Source: Flavobacterium supellecticarium
GTDB taxonomy: Bacteria > Bacteroidota > Bacteroidia > Flavobacteriales > Flavobacteriaceae
Assembly (NCBI RefSeq): GCF_004801375.1
Contig: NZ_SSNZ01000004.1
Location: 62,001 to 126,000, forward strand
DNA: 64,000 bases
Reading direction: 5' to 3'
The notes beneath the pieces are model-generated. The model did not search any database, was not told the origin of the DNA, and was given only the letters and a program-made list of their open reading frames with translations. The position numbers and the translations under genes were made by a program. The first letter of the stretch is position 1; each line of letters starts with the position of its first letter. Positions 35,283-43,128 of the stretch are shown piece by piece.

Positions 35283-37208
35283 ATGATACATGATCACGAG
35301 CATATTCACCACGGATGCACCCATTGTGGTTGTAATAATCCGGTTTTAAAGATTCTGGAAAAAGAACTTTCTTCTTCGGAGATTATCACAAAATTATCGG
35401 AGAATAAAACCCCATTTACCGCTCATACGGAAGAATCGGTATTGTTTCACGGTGGTATAATCCGTCCTTTAATTGGCGGAAAAACACATACAGTAGAAGC
35501 TATCGGTTTCCACAAAGGGAAAGTCGTAGCTTCCGGTTCCCTGCTACACGTTACAGAGGCTATGATCAAAACGGGGCATCTTTTTAAAACCCGTAAACTG
35601 GACAAAGGTCACACCTTACTTCCGGGACTAATCGAACCACACGTTCATTTGGTACCCTCTGCTATATTGGGAAGCTGGTTGGATTTGAGCCCTTATAACG
35701 GTCAGTTTTTAAAGGATGGCTACAATATCCAATGGTTAAAAAAGCAGCTGGACGACTATCAAAAAGACCCTAAAAACAAAGAAAAACTGGATCAAAATAA
35801 TTATTGGATTTTAGGTTGCAATCTTGATCCGGCCTTTATGCCTTTTGAAAAAAGTCAAACGCCGGGAACCTTAAACAAATTGGTTACGTTCGATTATCAA
35901 TTTCTGGATAACATCGTACCGGATTATCCGGTATTTATCATGAGTGCCTCGATGCATACGGCCTATGTAAACTCGTTGACACTCCGTATTATTTTCGATC
36001 TTAATAAAAGTATACGCGATCAATACAAGACCTTCGAAAATTATCAGCAAACCACAAACGGACAATTACAGGAAACCGAAGAAATCGGACCGGCTTTAAA
36101 ATGTATGCCGATTCGCCAGGTAGCTGAATTTGCTCTCGGTTCATTTAAACATTTAGAAGAATTGTTTGACACCGCTGTTCAACGTGGCGTTACGTTTATG
36201 TATGATGCCGGAATGACATCCGTACAAGAGCTTATCTTAAAATTATATCTGGATTTCCATCAAAAGAAAGTCCGTATTGGCGTAGCCCAAACCTGTTTAA
36301 CATTGGATGATGCTAAAAAACTACCGACTTTTACGCCGATAAAAGAGTATAAAGATCTATATTCGGGTAGTGTTAAAATCATTTCCGACGGTTCGAATCA
36401 GGGATTAACCGGTTATCAGTCGAAACCGTATTGTTGCTATCCGGCCGACAATCTTGGGGTGTTTAATTTCCCGGAAGACAAAGACCATCCGCATCCGGAT
36501 GAGCCGACGCAAACCTATCTTGACATTGTAAAAACGGTTGTAGCAGAAAAAGAATGGCCTTTAATGATCCACGCTAATGGAGATTTGGCTGTCAAATTTG
36601 CAATCGAAGTGTACGATGCCGCTTTTAAAGCCAAAAAAGTAGCAGACCGTCGTCATCGTATCGAGCACTGTTCTATTTTGGAACAGTCACAGATCCAGCA
36701 AATGAAAGATCTTGGTATCGTTCCGAGTTTCCTGATTGGACATGTAGGTTACTATGGTTATCCATTTAAGGAGGCCATCTTTGAAGAAAAAGTAGAAAAA
36801 CTGGATTTGTGTCGTTCATCACTTGACGCCGGATTACGTATCTCCTTGCATACCGATTATTCGGTAAGTCCGATCGGACCGTTACGTATGATGGAACAAG
36901 CCATTACGCGTATGATGGAAGCCGCACCAGACGATTATCCGGACAAAGTATTAAACGAAAAAGAATGCCTTACTCCGGAACAGGCTTTACTTTCGGTAAC
37001 CTATGATGCCGCATGGCAATGTCATGCCGAGCAGTGGACCGGTTCGTTACAGGATGGTTATTTCGCCGATTTCGTGATTCTGGAACAGGATCCGCTAACG
37101 ATGAAAACGTACTATAAAGAACTGCGTAAGGTTCCGGTTCTGGAAACCTGGAAAGGTGGCGTACAAGTATATCAAAACACGGATATTGTCGTTCCCGAAA
37201 CGGTATAA
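35283..37208 (+). CDS. Amidohydrolase (YtcJ-like) with His/Cys-rich N-terminus
   Basis: 641 residues. The amidohydrolase fold is shown by LLPGLIEPHVHLVPSA (metal HxH, about 115), MIHANGDLAV and HRIEHCSI (metal His), and SLHTDYSVSPIGPL (metal Asp), the YtcJ pattern. Residues 3-17 carry H3, H5, H7, H9, H10, C12, H14, C15 and C17, an unusual potential metal-binding tail. There is no signal peptide, so the enzyme is cytoplasmic. Substrate unknown; YtcJ relatives deacylate N-substituted formamides or hydrolyse related compounds. It lies directly after the monoheme lipoprotein. Confidence 0.86.
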   Translation: MIHDHEHIHHGCTHCGCNNPVLKILEKELSSSEIITKLSENKTPFTAHTEESVLFHGGIIRPLIGGKTHTVEAIGFHKGKVVASGSLLHVTEAMIKTGHLFKTRKLDKGHTLLPGLIEPHVHLVPSAILGSWLDLSPYNGQFLKDGYNIQWLKKQLDDYQKDPKNKEKLDQNNYWILGCNLDPAFMPFEKSQTPGTLNKLVTFDYQFLDNIVPDYPVFIMSASMHTAYVNSLTLRIIFDLNKSIRDQYKTFENYQQTTNGQLQETEEIGPALKCMPIRQVAEFALGSFKHLEELFDTAVQRGVTFMYDAGMTSVQELILKLYLDFHQKKVRIGVAQTCLTLDDAKKLPTFTPIKEYKDLYSGSVKIISDGSNQGLTGYQSKPYCCYPADNLGVFNFPEDKDHPHPDEPTQTYLDIVKTVVAEKEWPLMIHANGDLAVKFAIEVYDAAFKAKKVADRRHRIEHCSILEQSQIQQMKDLGIVPSFLIGHVGYYGYPFKEAIFEEKVEKLDLCRSSLDAGLRISLHTDYSVSPIGPLRMMEQAITRMMEAAPDDYPDKVLNEKECLTPEQALLSVTYDAAWQCHAEQWTGSLQDGYFADFVILEQDPLTMKTYYKELRKVPVLETWKGGVQVYQNTDIVVPETV

Positions 37209-37224
37209 CAATTTTAAAAAATGG

Positions 37225-37252
37225 AAAAGCAGGACTCTCATCCTGCTTTTTT
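37225..37252. terminator. Bidirectional terminator overlapping a stop codon
   Basis: AAAAGCAGGA, loop CTCTCA, TCCTGCTTTT. It ends the amidohydrolase transcript; the stop codon of the convergent gene (37238) lies inside the hairpin. Confidence 0.82.
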
Positions 37253-37834
37253 ATGTTTTATTGATTCTATTTTCTTTTTTTTCAACTCGAAAGACATATA
37301 TAGTAACAATACAAGATGTATCATAAAAAGATAATAACCATATTTTATCTGATTGATATCTTCTAAAATTCCACTAAAATATAGTAGCAAAAATAACCCT
37401 ACCGATAAAACAATATTGATCAATCCGAAAATAACCGATAGTGAATATCGCTCTTTAAACAACGAAAACGCTTGCATTCCGCAAAGCAATATCACCATTG
37501 TAAAGAAACTGTATTCAAGACGAAAACGACTCGTAACAGTATTAGTACTAAAAAAACTCATTTCATAACCATTGTAGGTCAATTCGCTTTTCTTTTTTAA
37601 AAAGGCTTCAATGGCTTGTTCTTTTAGCAGAAACAATTCATCGGACGACAAATGATGTTCCTTGTTTTCATTGATATTGATTCCTTGTTCAGACAATAAA
37701 GGAACCGTCTCCAAAGCAGGTCCTCCTTTTAAAAGTCTATTGTGAATAATATTCTTATCGGAGCAGGTTTGAAAAAAGGGTAACATAAGTAATACAAAAC
37801 TCAACAATGAGATTTTTTTCGCAAGTGCCTTCAT
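37238..37834 (-). CDS. Uncharacterised membrane protein
   Basis: 198 residues. An N-terminal hydrophobic segment ends FFQTCSDKN, so a lipobox is possible. Three further membrane segments follow (FFTMVILLCGMQAFSLF, SVIFGLINIVLSVGLFLLLYFSG, GYYLFMIHLVLLLYMSF), then a basic tail. No family recognised. The last four codons and the stop are part of a terminator hairpin. Confidence 0.6.
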   Translation of the reverse strand: MKALAKKISLLSFVLLMLPFFQTCSDKNIIHNRLLKGGPALETVPLLSEQGININENKEHHLSSDELFLLKEQAIEAFLKKKSELTYNGYEMSFFSTNTVTSRFRLEYSFFTMVILLCGMQAFSLFKERYSLSVIFGLINIVLSVGLFLLLYFSGILEDINQIKYGYYLFMIHLVLLLYMSFELKKKKIESIKHKKAG

Positions 37835-37892
37835 TATTTATTATTGTCCAAAAAGTTTAAACATACACACAATCAAGATTTAAACGACACCA

Positions 37893-38189
37893 TTACCGCA
37901 ACACTATATCCTTAACCAGATCCCGGCGCAATTCTTCGTTGATCATCTTAACGATCTTTTCTTTTCCATAGCTTAATTCTTCGCGTAATACAGCAGATGA
38001 CAAGGCCACATAAAGCGTAGTACCTTTTAGCATGATTTCCGTCGTATAATTATTCACACCGTTACCCATCAGGTTTTTCCAGGCATCACGAACGTCGATT
38101 TTGTCCATTCCGGCTTGTAATTTATGATCCTGAATAAACTGCTTCAGTACATCGGATATCGGAGATTCTTCATTAAATCGTTTTGCCAT
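37893..38189 (-). CDS. DUF721 (DciA-like) protein
   Basis: 98 residues, no signal. The pattern ISDVLKQFIQDHKL ... DVRDAWKNLMGNGVNNYTTEIMLKGTTLYVALSSAVLREELSYGKEKIVKMIN is the DUF721/DciA domain. DciA proteins load the replicative helicase in many bacteria, but this short Bacteroidota form is not proven to do so. It is 4 bases after the lipoprotein gene upstream, so it is probably coupled with it. Confidence 0.82.
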   Translation of the reverse strand: MAKRFNEESPISDVLKQFIQDHKLQAGMDKIDVRDAWKNLMGNGVNNYTTEIMLKGTTLYVALSSAVLREELSYGKEKIVKMINEELRRDLVKDIVLR

Positions 38190-38193
38190 GCTT

Positions 38194-38613
38194 TTATTTT
38201 ATAGAAAATGAAGTCGCTTTTTTGTAGTGGTATTCCATATCGTGCTCGTTTTTAAGCACCAATTCTTCATCAGTTATCTTGATCAATTCTTCCTTCCATT
38301 TGGCGTAGGCCGTAGTATACTTCAGGTAAACATGGTCGTCTTGTTTGATCACAGCCACTTTTTCGTCCAGTTCGCTCACCAGATAGGTTCCATCCAGTTG
38401 CGGCATTACTTTTTTACGAAAACCTTTGTTGTCTTTGATTTCAAAATAATCGATAGTCGGATTGATCGAATACTCTTTACTACTTCCGTCGGGCATAATG
38501 GCTTTTTCAATTTCCCAATATCCGTTGATTTTGGCTAGCGCCGCATCATCGATTTTTTTATGACAAGCCGTAAAAGTAAGGCTTAACAGTACTACCGCAA
38601 TTATTTTTTTCAT
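38194..38613 (-). CDS. Small lipoprotein, lipocalin-like
   Basis: 139 residues. Lipobox TFTAC (about residue 17). GYWEIEKAIMPDG followed by regularly spaced beta strands suggests a small lipocalin-like barrel. Function unknown. A -7 box (TAAATTTG) lies 16 bases upstream. Confidence 0.68.
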   Translation of the reverse strand: MKKIIAVVLLSLTFTACHKKIDDAALAKINGYWEIEKAIMPDGSSKEYSINPTIDYFEIKDNKGFRKKVMPQLDGTYLVSELDEKVAVIKQDDHVYLKYTTAYAKWKEELIKITDEELVLKNEHDMEYHYKKATSFSIK

Positions 38614-38629
38614 GGCACAAACATTTTTA

Positions 38630-38637
38630 CAAATTTA
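38630..38637 (-). promoter_or_regulatory. -7 promoter element for the lipoprotein-DUF721 unit
   Basis: TAAATTTG on the minus strand, 16 bases before the ATG; fits TAnnTTTG. Confidence 0.45.
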
Positions 38638-38733
38638 CCTTTTAAAACGGGACAAACGAAACTTTAGAACAAAAAAACCAGTAGCTTTAAACCATTTAAC
38701 AAACGCATAGTCCAAATAGAAATACGATCCCTT

Positions 38734-39825
38734 ATGAAACGAATATTCCTCTCGTTAATAACCCTTTTAGCAATAGCCAGTTGCAGTTCCGAAAACGAAA
38801 CTTCCAGCGGTTCCACTCCGGTAACACCTACGGAAAGCATGTATTTTCCACCGATTAGTTCCGGGACCACCACCTGGGAAACCCGCAGTATTTCCGATTT
38901 AGGCTGGAACAACAGTGCCGTACAACCTTTACTGGATTATCTGGAGCAAAAACACAGTAAGTCCTTTATCATCCTTGTAAATGGCAGGATTGTTATGGAA
39001 AATTATTTTAACGGTCATACCGCCAATAGTTATTGGTATTGGGCCAGTGCCGGAAAAACCTTAACCTCGACAATGACCGGGATTGCGCAACAGGAAGGCC
39101 TTCTCAACATCAACAACAAAGTTTCCGATTATCTTGGTAACGGATGGACGAGCGCTCCTTTAGCGAAGGAAAATTTGATCAAGTGTAAAAACCTATTGAC
39201 GATGACTTCCGGGCTGGATGATGCCAGTAACGGCGATTGTGTCACACCAGCCTGTTTGACCTATCTGGCCGATGCCGGCTCCCGATGGGCATACGATAAC
39301 GTTTATGTTAAACTTCAGGATGTAGTCGCTACTGTAGCACAAACGTCATTCTCTAATTATTTTAATAGTCGGCTACGGGATAAAATCGGAATGAATGGTA
39401 TATGGACCAATACCTCCGACGGTTTAAGCGTTTATTCGAGTAATTCCAGAAGTATGGCGCGTTTCGGGTTGCTAATCCTAAACAAAGGAAAATGGGATAA
39501 CCAGCAAATTCTAAACGAAAGCTACTGGAATGAAGCCACAACTACCTCGCAGAATATCAATCTGGCCTATGGTTATTTATGGTGGTTGAACGGAAAAACG
39601 AGTTATCATTTACCACAAAGTCAATATCAGTTTTCCGGTAGTATAATCCCTTCGGCACCATCGGATATGTATATGGCATTGGGTAAGAATGATCAGAAAA
39701 TCTATATTATACCGAGTAAGAAAATGGTGATCATTCGTATGGGCGATGCCGCCGATAGCAGCAATATGGCTTTATCGGATTTTGACGAAGTACTCTGGCA
39801 AAAAATAAAGGCGTTATATGAATAA
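38734..39825 (+). CDS. Serine hydrolase lipoprotein (beta-lactamase/class C PBP fold)
   Basis: 363 residues. Lipobox AIASC (Cys16). The SxxK motif is SAGK in YWYWASAGKTLTSTM (about residue 104), and VSDYLGNGWTSAPLAKENLIKCKNLLTMTSGLDD is typical of the beta-lactamase family (class C/EstB/AmpH-like). The second motif (YxN) is probably YDN in WAYDNVY, and the C-terminal HxG-like motif is less clear. It may act on esters or peptides in the periplasm or at the surface; antibiotic resistance is not implied. The last codons lie in a 17-bp hairpin. Confidence 0.85.
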   Translation: MKRIFLSLITLLAIASCSSENETSSGSTPVTPTESMYFPPISSGTTTWETRSISDLGWNNSAVQPLLDYLEQKHSKSFIILVNGRIVMENYFNGHTANSYWYWASAGKTLTSTMTGIAQQEGLLNINNKVSDYLGNGWTSAPLAKENLIKCKNLLTMTSGLDDASNGDCVTPACLTYLADAGSRWAYDNVYVKLQDVVATVAQTSFSNYFNSRLRDKIGMNGIWTNTSDGLSVYSSNSRSMARFGLLILNKGKWDNQQILNESYWNEATTTSQNINLAYGYLWWLNGKTSYHLPQSQYQFSGSIIPSAPSDMYMALGKNDQKIYIIPSKKMVIIRMGDAADSSNMALSDFDEVLWQKIKALYE

Positions 39826-39838
39826 CGCCTTTATTTTT
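39801..39838 (+). terminator. Rho-independent terminator overlapping the serine hydrolase 3' end
   Basis: A perfect 17-bp stem around an ATGA loop, with the stop codon in the loop-side of the right arm. The IS3 element is inserted only 5 bases after it. Confidence 0.85.
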
Positions 39839-39884
39839 ATTTTTGTCTCGTCCTGAAATAAGTTGACACTAAATCGACTTTATT

Positions 39885-40277
39885 ATGAAAGACAAAGAAA
39901 GCAAGGCTATTAAGCGTAGTCAAAAGGATTATAACATGGCTTTTAAATTAGCTGTAATTACCCGAGTTGAACAAGGTGAAATGACTTATAGGCAGGCTCA
40001 ATCTATTTATGGAATCCAGGGAAGAAGTACTGTTTTGGTTTGGCTTCGAAAATATGGTAACTTAGATTGGAGTAAACCAAATCTGTTATTTATGTCTAAA
40101 TCTAAAGAAACCCCGGCTCAAATTATTAAACGATTAGAGAAAGAACTGGCCGATGAGAAACTTCGAAATAAGATTCTCAATACGATGATCGACATTTCTG
40201 ATAGTCAGTACGGGACTCAGATCCGAAAAAAGTTTTCTCCCAAACCATCTTCCGACTCCGGGAAGGAGCAGGAATAA
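39885..40277 (+). CDS. IS3-family transposase OrfA
   Basis: 130 residues with an HTH region (MTYRQAQSIYGIQGRSTVLVWLRKYG) for binding the ends and a helical zipper-like C-terminal part (AQIIKRLEKELADEKLRNKILNTMIDI). It is translated alone as a repressor-like product or joined to OrfB by -1 frameshifting at 40226-40232. Confidence 0.92.
   Translation: MKDKESKAIKRSQKDYNMAFKLAVITRVEQGEMTYRQAQSIYGIQGRSTVLVWLRKYGNLDWSKPNLLFMSKSKETPAQIIKRLEKELADEKLRNKILNTMIDISDSQYGTQIRKKFSPKPSSDSGKEQE
40226..40232 (+). promoter_or_regulatory. Programmed -1 frameshift heptamer A_AAA_AAG
   Basis: The heptamer is placed exactly in the zero frame of OrfA (codons at 40227 and 40230). Slipping back one base enters the orfB frame, which is open from 40205, and reads VFSQTIFRLREGAGISLSKS into OrfB. 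It would produce the OrfAB transposase. Confidence 0.85.
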
Positions 40278-40279
40278 GT

Positions 40280-41110
40280 TTGTCCAAAAGTTGCCGATTG
40301 TTTGGGATGAGTAGACAAGCTATATATCAGGAACAAAAAAGAATCTTCCATCGGGAATCTACCTTACTCAAAGTAAAGCATCTGGTTCTTTCTTTGCGAT
40401 TGGAAATGCCACGTATAGGAACACGTAAACTATATTACCTACTTTCGAAGCAATTTGATCAACAGGGTGTAAAGATAGGTCGTGATGCTTTATTTGATTA
40501 TCTAAGAAGGGAGAAGTTACTTGTTAAACCAATGAAGAGTTACACTAAAACCACCTATTCTAAACATTGGCTACACAAGTACGAAAATCTTTTGAAAGAA
40601 TGTGAAATTAACCGTCCCGAACAGGTATACGTTAGTGATATTACTTATATCAAATCACATCAGAAAACGCATTATCTATCTTTAGTTACTGATGCTTATA
40701 GTAGAAAAATAATGGGATACAAACTCAGTGATGATATGAGTTCTGAAAATGTGGTACAGGCATTAAAAATGGCTGTACAGAATAGAAAATCAACATTACC
40801 ACTGATACATCACTCCGATAGAGGATTACAATATTGTTCTAAAATTTATCAGGAAGTATTAGCTAAAAACGGTATTACGCCCTCTATGACCGACGGATAT
40901 GATTGTTATCAGAATGCCTTAGCTGAGAAAATAAACGGAATTTTAAAAAACGAATTTTTGATTTATAAATGTAAAGACGGACAAACATTAGAAAAACTCA
41001 TAAAAACAGCAATACAAACCTATAATAATAAAAGACCACATTTGAGTCTGAAAATGAAAACACCTAACTTTATACATCAAAAAAACCAGCCAGAAAACCT
41101 GACTGGTTAA
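40280..41110 (+). CDS. IS3-family transposase OrfB (DDE integrase domain)
   Basis: 276 residues from a TTG at 40280; in practice made as the OrfAB fusion by -1 frameshift, so no initiation here is needed. N-terminal HTH_21-like region (LRLEMPRIGTRKLYYLL), then the rve domain with D in VYVSDITYIKS (about 120), D in IHHSDRGLQYCS (about 178) and E in NALAEKINGILKNEF (about 214). All three catalytic residues are present and the frame is intact. Confidence 0.92.
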   Translation: MSKSCRLFGMSRQAIYQEQKRIFHRESTLLKVKHLVLSLRLEMPRIGTRKLYYLLSKQFDQQGVKIGRDALFDYLRREKLLVKPMKSYTKTTYSKHWLHKYENLLKECEINRPEQVYVSDITYIKSHQKTHYLSLVTDAYSRKIMGYKLSDDMSSENVVQALKMAVQNRKSTLPLIHHSDRGLQYCSKIYQEVLAKNGITPSMTDGYDCYQNALAEKINGILKNEFLIYKCKDGQTLEKLIKTAIQTYNNKRPHLSLKMKTPNFIHQKNQPENLTG

Positions 41111-41142
41111 TATATTTTTATTCTAAAATATGTCAACCTATT

Positions 41143-41334
41143 TTAGGACGACTCATTTTTATTGAAGTACCTGATAATTGCTACCATCAGCAATACAAAA
41201 CTTGTTAATCGCAATGCCAGAAAAATACCGGGAAACGGTTTTTCTAAAAAGATAGCCAGAATTCCCAAAACAACACTTATGATCACCATTTTTAACGGTG
41301 ACAGGTTTTTAAAAAAAGCGATTAGGTAGTTCAT
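41143..41334 (-). CDS. Small membrane protein, C-terminus changed by IS3
   Basis: 63 residues with two membrane segments (MVIISVVLGILAIFLE, GIFLALRLTSFVLLMVAIIRYF). The last residues (ESS) and the stop codon come from the inverted end of the IS3 element, which ends at 41155. The original C-terminus is lost but only a few residues may be missing. It lies 6 bases downstream of ftsY. Function unknown. Confidence 0.65.
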   Translation of the reverse strand: MNYLIAFFKNLSPLKMVIISVVLGILAIFLEKPFPGIFLALRLTSFVLLMVAIIRYFNKNESS

Positions 41335-41340
41335 TAGCTT

Positions 41341-42294
41341 TTATTTAAAAAAGGAATCTACAAATTCAAATTTATTGAAGACCTGAAGATCTTCGATGCC
41401 TTCTCCTACTCCGATATATTTTACCGGAATCTGGAACTGGTCGGAAATTCCAATCACCACACCACCTTTAGCCGTGCCGTCAAGTTTGGTCACTGCCAGA
41501 CAGGAAACTTCTGTAGCTGCTGTAAACTGTTTGGCTTGCTCGAATGCATTTTGTCCGGTCGAACCATCCAACACCAATAATACGTCGTGTGGCGCATCTT
41601 CCTGTACTTTTTGCATGACGCGTTTTACTTTTGTAAGCTCATTCATTAAACCAACTTTATTGTGTAAACGGCCCGCTGTATCGATGATCACTACGTCAGC
41701 ACCTTGAGAAACCGCCGATTGTAAGGTATCAAAAGCTACCGATGCCGGATCGCTTCCCATTTGTTGTCTAACGATAGGCACCCCAACACGGTCGGCCCAG
41801 ATTTGAAGCTGGTCAATAGCTGCTGCACGAAATGTATCCGCTGCACCTAATACCACTTTATGTCCGGCTTTTTTAAACTGATAGGCCAGTTTACCGATAG
41901 TTGTTGTTTTTCCAACACCATTCACACCCACCACCATGATGACATACGGTTTTTTGTTGACCGGGATTTCAAATTCACTGGCTTCACCGGAATTGGTTTC
42001 CGATAACAGTCCTGCGATTTCTTCGCGTAGAATACCATTTAATTCGTCCGTGCCAAGATATTTGTCCCGTGATACACGGGCTTCAATTCTTTCGATAATT
42101 TTCAGGGTTGTATTCACCCCAACATCAGACGAAACCAGGATTTCTTCCAGGTTATCCAAAACCTCATCATCTACTTTTGATTTTCCGGCTACGGCTTTGG
42201 TCAGTTTAGAAAAGAACGATGTTTTCGTTTTTTCCAATCCTTTATCCAGGGTTTCTTTTTTCTCTGATGAAAATATTTTTTTAAAGAAATTCAT
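41341..42294 (-). CDS. ftsY: Signal recognition particle receptor FtsY
   Basis: 317 residues. NG domain: GVNGVGKTTTIGKLA (G1, about 121), DTFRAAAIDQL, DTAGRLHNKVGLMNEL (G3), TKLDGTAKGG (G4) and GVGEGIEDLQVF. There is no long acidic A domain, as usual in Bacteroidota. It docks ribosome-SRP complexes at the membrane. It follows a terminator after DUF4295, so it may have its own promoter. Confidence 0.96.
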   Translation of the reverse strand: MNFFKKIFSSEKKETLDKGLEKTKTSFFSKLTKAVAGKSKVDDEVLDNLEEILVSSDVGVNTTLKIIERIEARVSRDKYLGTDELNGILREEIAGLLSETNSGEASEFEIPVNKKPYVIMVVGVNGVGKTTTIGKLAYQFKKAGHKVVLGAADTFRAAAIDQLQIWADRVGVPIVRQQMGSDPASVAFDTLQSAVSQGADVVIIDTAGRLHNKVGLMNELTKVKRVMQKVQEDAPHDVLLVLDGSTGQNAFEQAKQFTAATEVSCLAVTKLDGTAKGGVVIGISDQFQIPVKYIGVGEGIEDLQVFNKFEFVDSFFK

Positions 42295-42390
42295 TCGGTT
42301 ATTTTACAATTAAATTACGATTCAGAAACGTAAATCAGATCGTTCTGAAAAAACGATCCTTCTTACAATTCTTACGACAAATATAAAAAT

Positions 42391-42422
42391 AAAAAAGCTA
42401 CTTCCATACGAAAGTAGCTTTT
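42391..42422 (-). terminator. Terminator of the rpmB-rpmG-DUF4295 operon
   Basis: On the minus strand AAAAGCTACTT pairs with AAGTAGCTTTT, then TTATTTTT. It lies 20 bases after the DUF4295 stop and upstream of ftsY. Confidence 0.85.
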
Positions 42423-42442
42423 CTATAAATTGTATACTGGAA

Positions 42443-42595
42443 TTATTTCTTTTTTAAGAATTCATCCACTTCTTCAGGAGACATTACAGACTCAACGAAA
42501 GTATAAGCACCTGTTTTAGGTGATTTTACCATCTTGATAGCCTTAGTTAATCTTTTTGAAGCTGTTTGTAAAGTTGCTACGGTTTTCTTTGCCAT
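42443..42595 (-). CDS. DUF4295 family protein
   Basis: 50 residues: MAKKTVATLQTASKRLTKAI at the start and VESVMSPEEVDEFLKKK at the end. This short basic protein is found in Bacteroidota between rpmG and ftsY, exactly as here. It is probably ribosome-associated, judging from its operon and composition, but its role is not established. Too short for many gene finders. Confidence 0.9.
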   Translation of the reverse strand: MAKKTVATLQTASKRLTKAIKMVKSPKTGAYTFVESVMSPEEVDEFLKKK

Positions 42596-42604
42596 GACTT
42601 ACGA

Positions 42605-42787
42605 TTATTTAATTTCTTTATGAACAGTTACTCTCTTCAAAATTGGATTGAACTTTTTAATCTCTAATCTGTCTGGAGTATTTTTTTTGTTTTTAGTAGT
42701 AATGTATCTTGAAGTTCCTGGAACACCAGAAGTCTTATGCTCAGTACATTCTAAAATTACCTGAATTCTATTACCTTTCTTTGCCAT
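42605..42787 (-). CDS. rpmG: 50S ribosomal protein L33
   Basis: 60 residues, typical size. [18 protein letters not shown], then [22 protein letters not shown]. The four-Cys zinc motif of some L33 forms is absent, which is the C-minus type. It is between rpmB and DUF4295. Confidence 0.96.
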
Positions 42788-42812
42788 CTTGATCTATATT
42801 ATTTAGGTGGGA

Positions 42813-43049
42813 TTATTTTACAAATCCGTTAGCTTTGGCTTGTTTCAAAACCGCAGCAATACCATTTTTATTAATTGTTTTTAAAGCAGCAGTAGATACT
42901 CGTAAAGTAACCCATCTGTCTTCTTCAGGAATGTAGAAACGTTTCTTAACTAAGTTAACGCTAAATTTTCTTTTGGTTTTATTCATAGCGTGAGAAACAT
43001 TGTTTCCTACCATCGCTCTCTTACCTGTAAGTTCACAAACTCTTGACAT
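42813..43049 (-). CDS. rpmB: 50S ribosomal protein L28
   Basis: 78 residues. [20 protein letters not shown], then [16 protein letters not shown] and [19 protein letters not shown] are the L28 signature. First gene of the rpmB-rpmG-DUF4295 operon, with a promoter just upstream. Confidence 0.97.
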   Translation of the reverse strand: MSRVCELTGKRAMVGNNVSHAMNKTKRKFSVNLVKKRFYIPEEDRWVTLRVSTAALKTINKNGIAAVLKQAKANGFVK

Positions 43050-43087
43050 TATACTTATCTTTATATTCGTTATTCAAAATCAGGGTG

Positions 43088-43118
43088 CAAAGTAACAAAA
43101 AAGAAACCTATTTCACAA
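43088..43118 (-). promoter_or_regulatory. Promoter of the rpmB operon
   Basis: On the minus strand TTG (43118-43116), 20-base spacer, TTACTTTG (43095-43088), one mismatch to TAnnTTTG. It sits about 40 bases before the L28 start in the gap after cinA. Confidence 0.5.
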
Positions 43119-43128
43119 ACTATTTTGA

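Larger units (their letters stand above)
39844..41155 (+). mobile_element. IS3-family insertion sequence, intact, 1312 bp
   Basis: Left end TGTCTCGTCCTGAAATAAGT and the reverse complement of the right end TGAGTCGTCCTAAAATAGGT match at 16 of 20 positions, and the match continues into TGACA. Both ends start with TG as usual for IS3. A TTT repeat flanks both sides and could be the 3-base target duplication, though the site is T-rich. It carries orfA and orfB with a programmed -1 frameshift site, so it appears functional. Confidence 0.93.
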
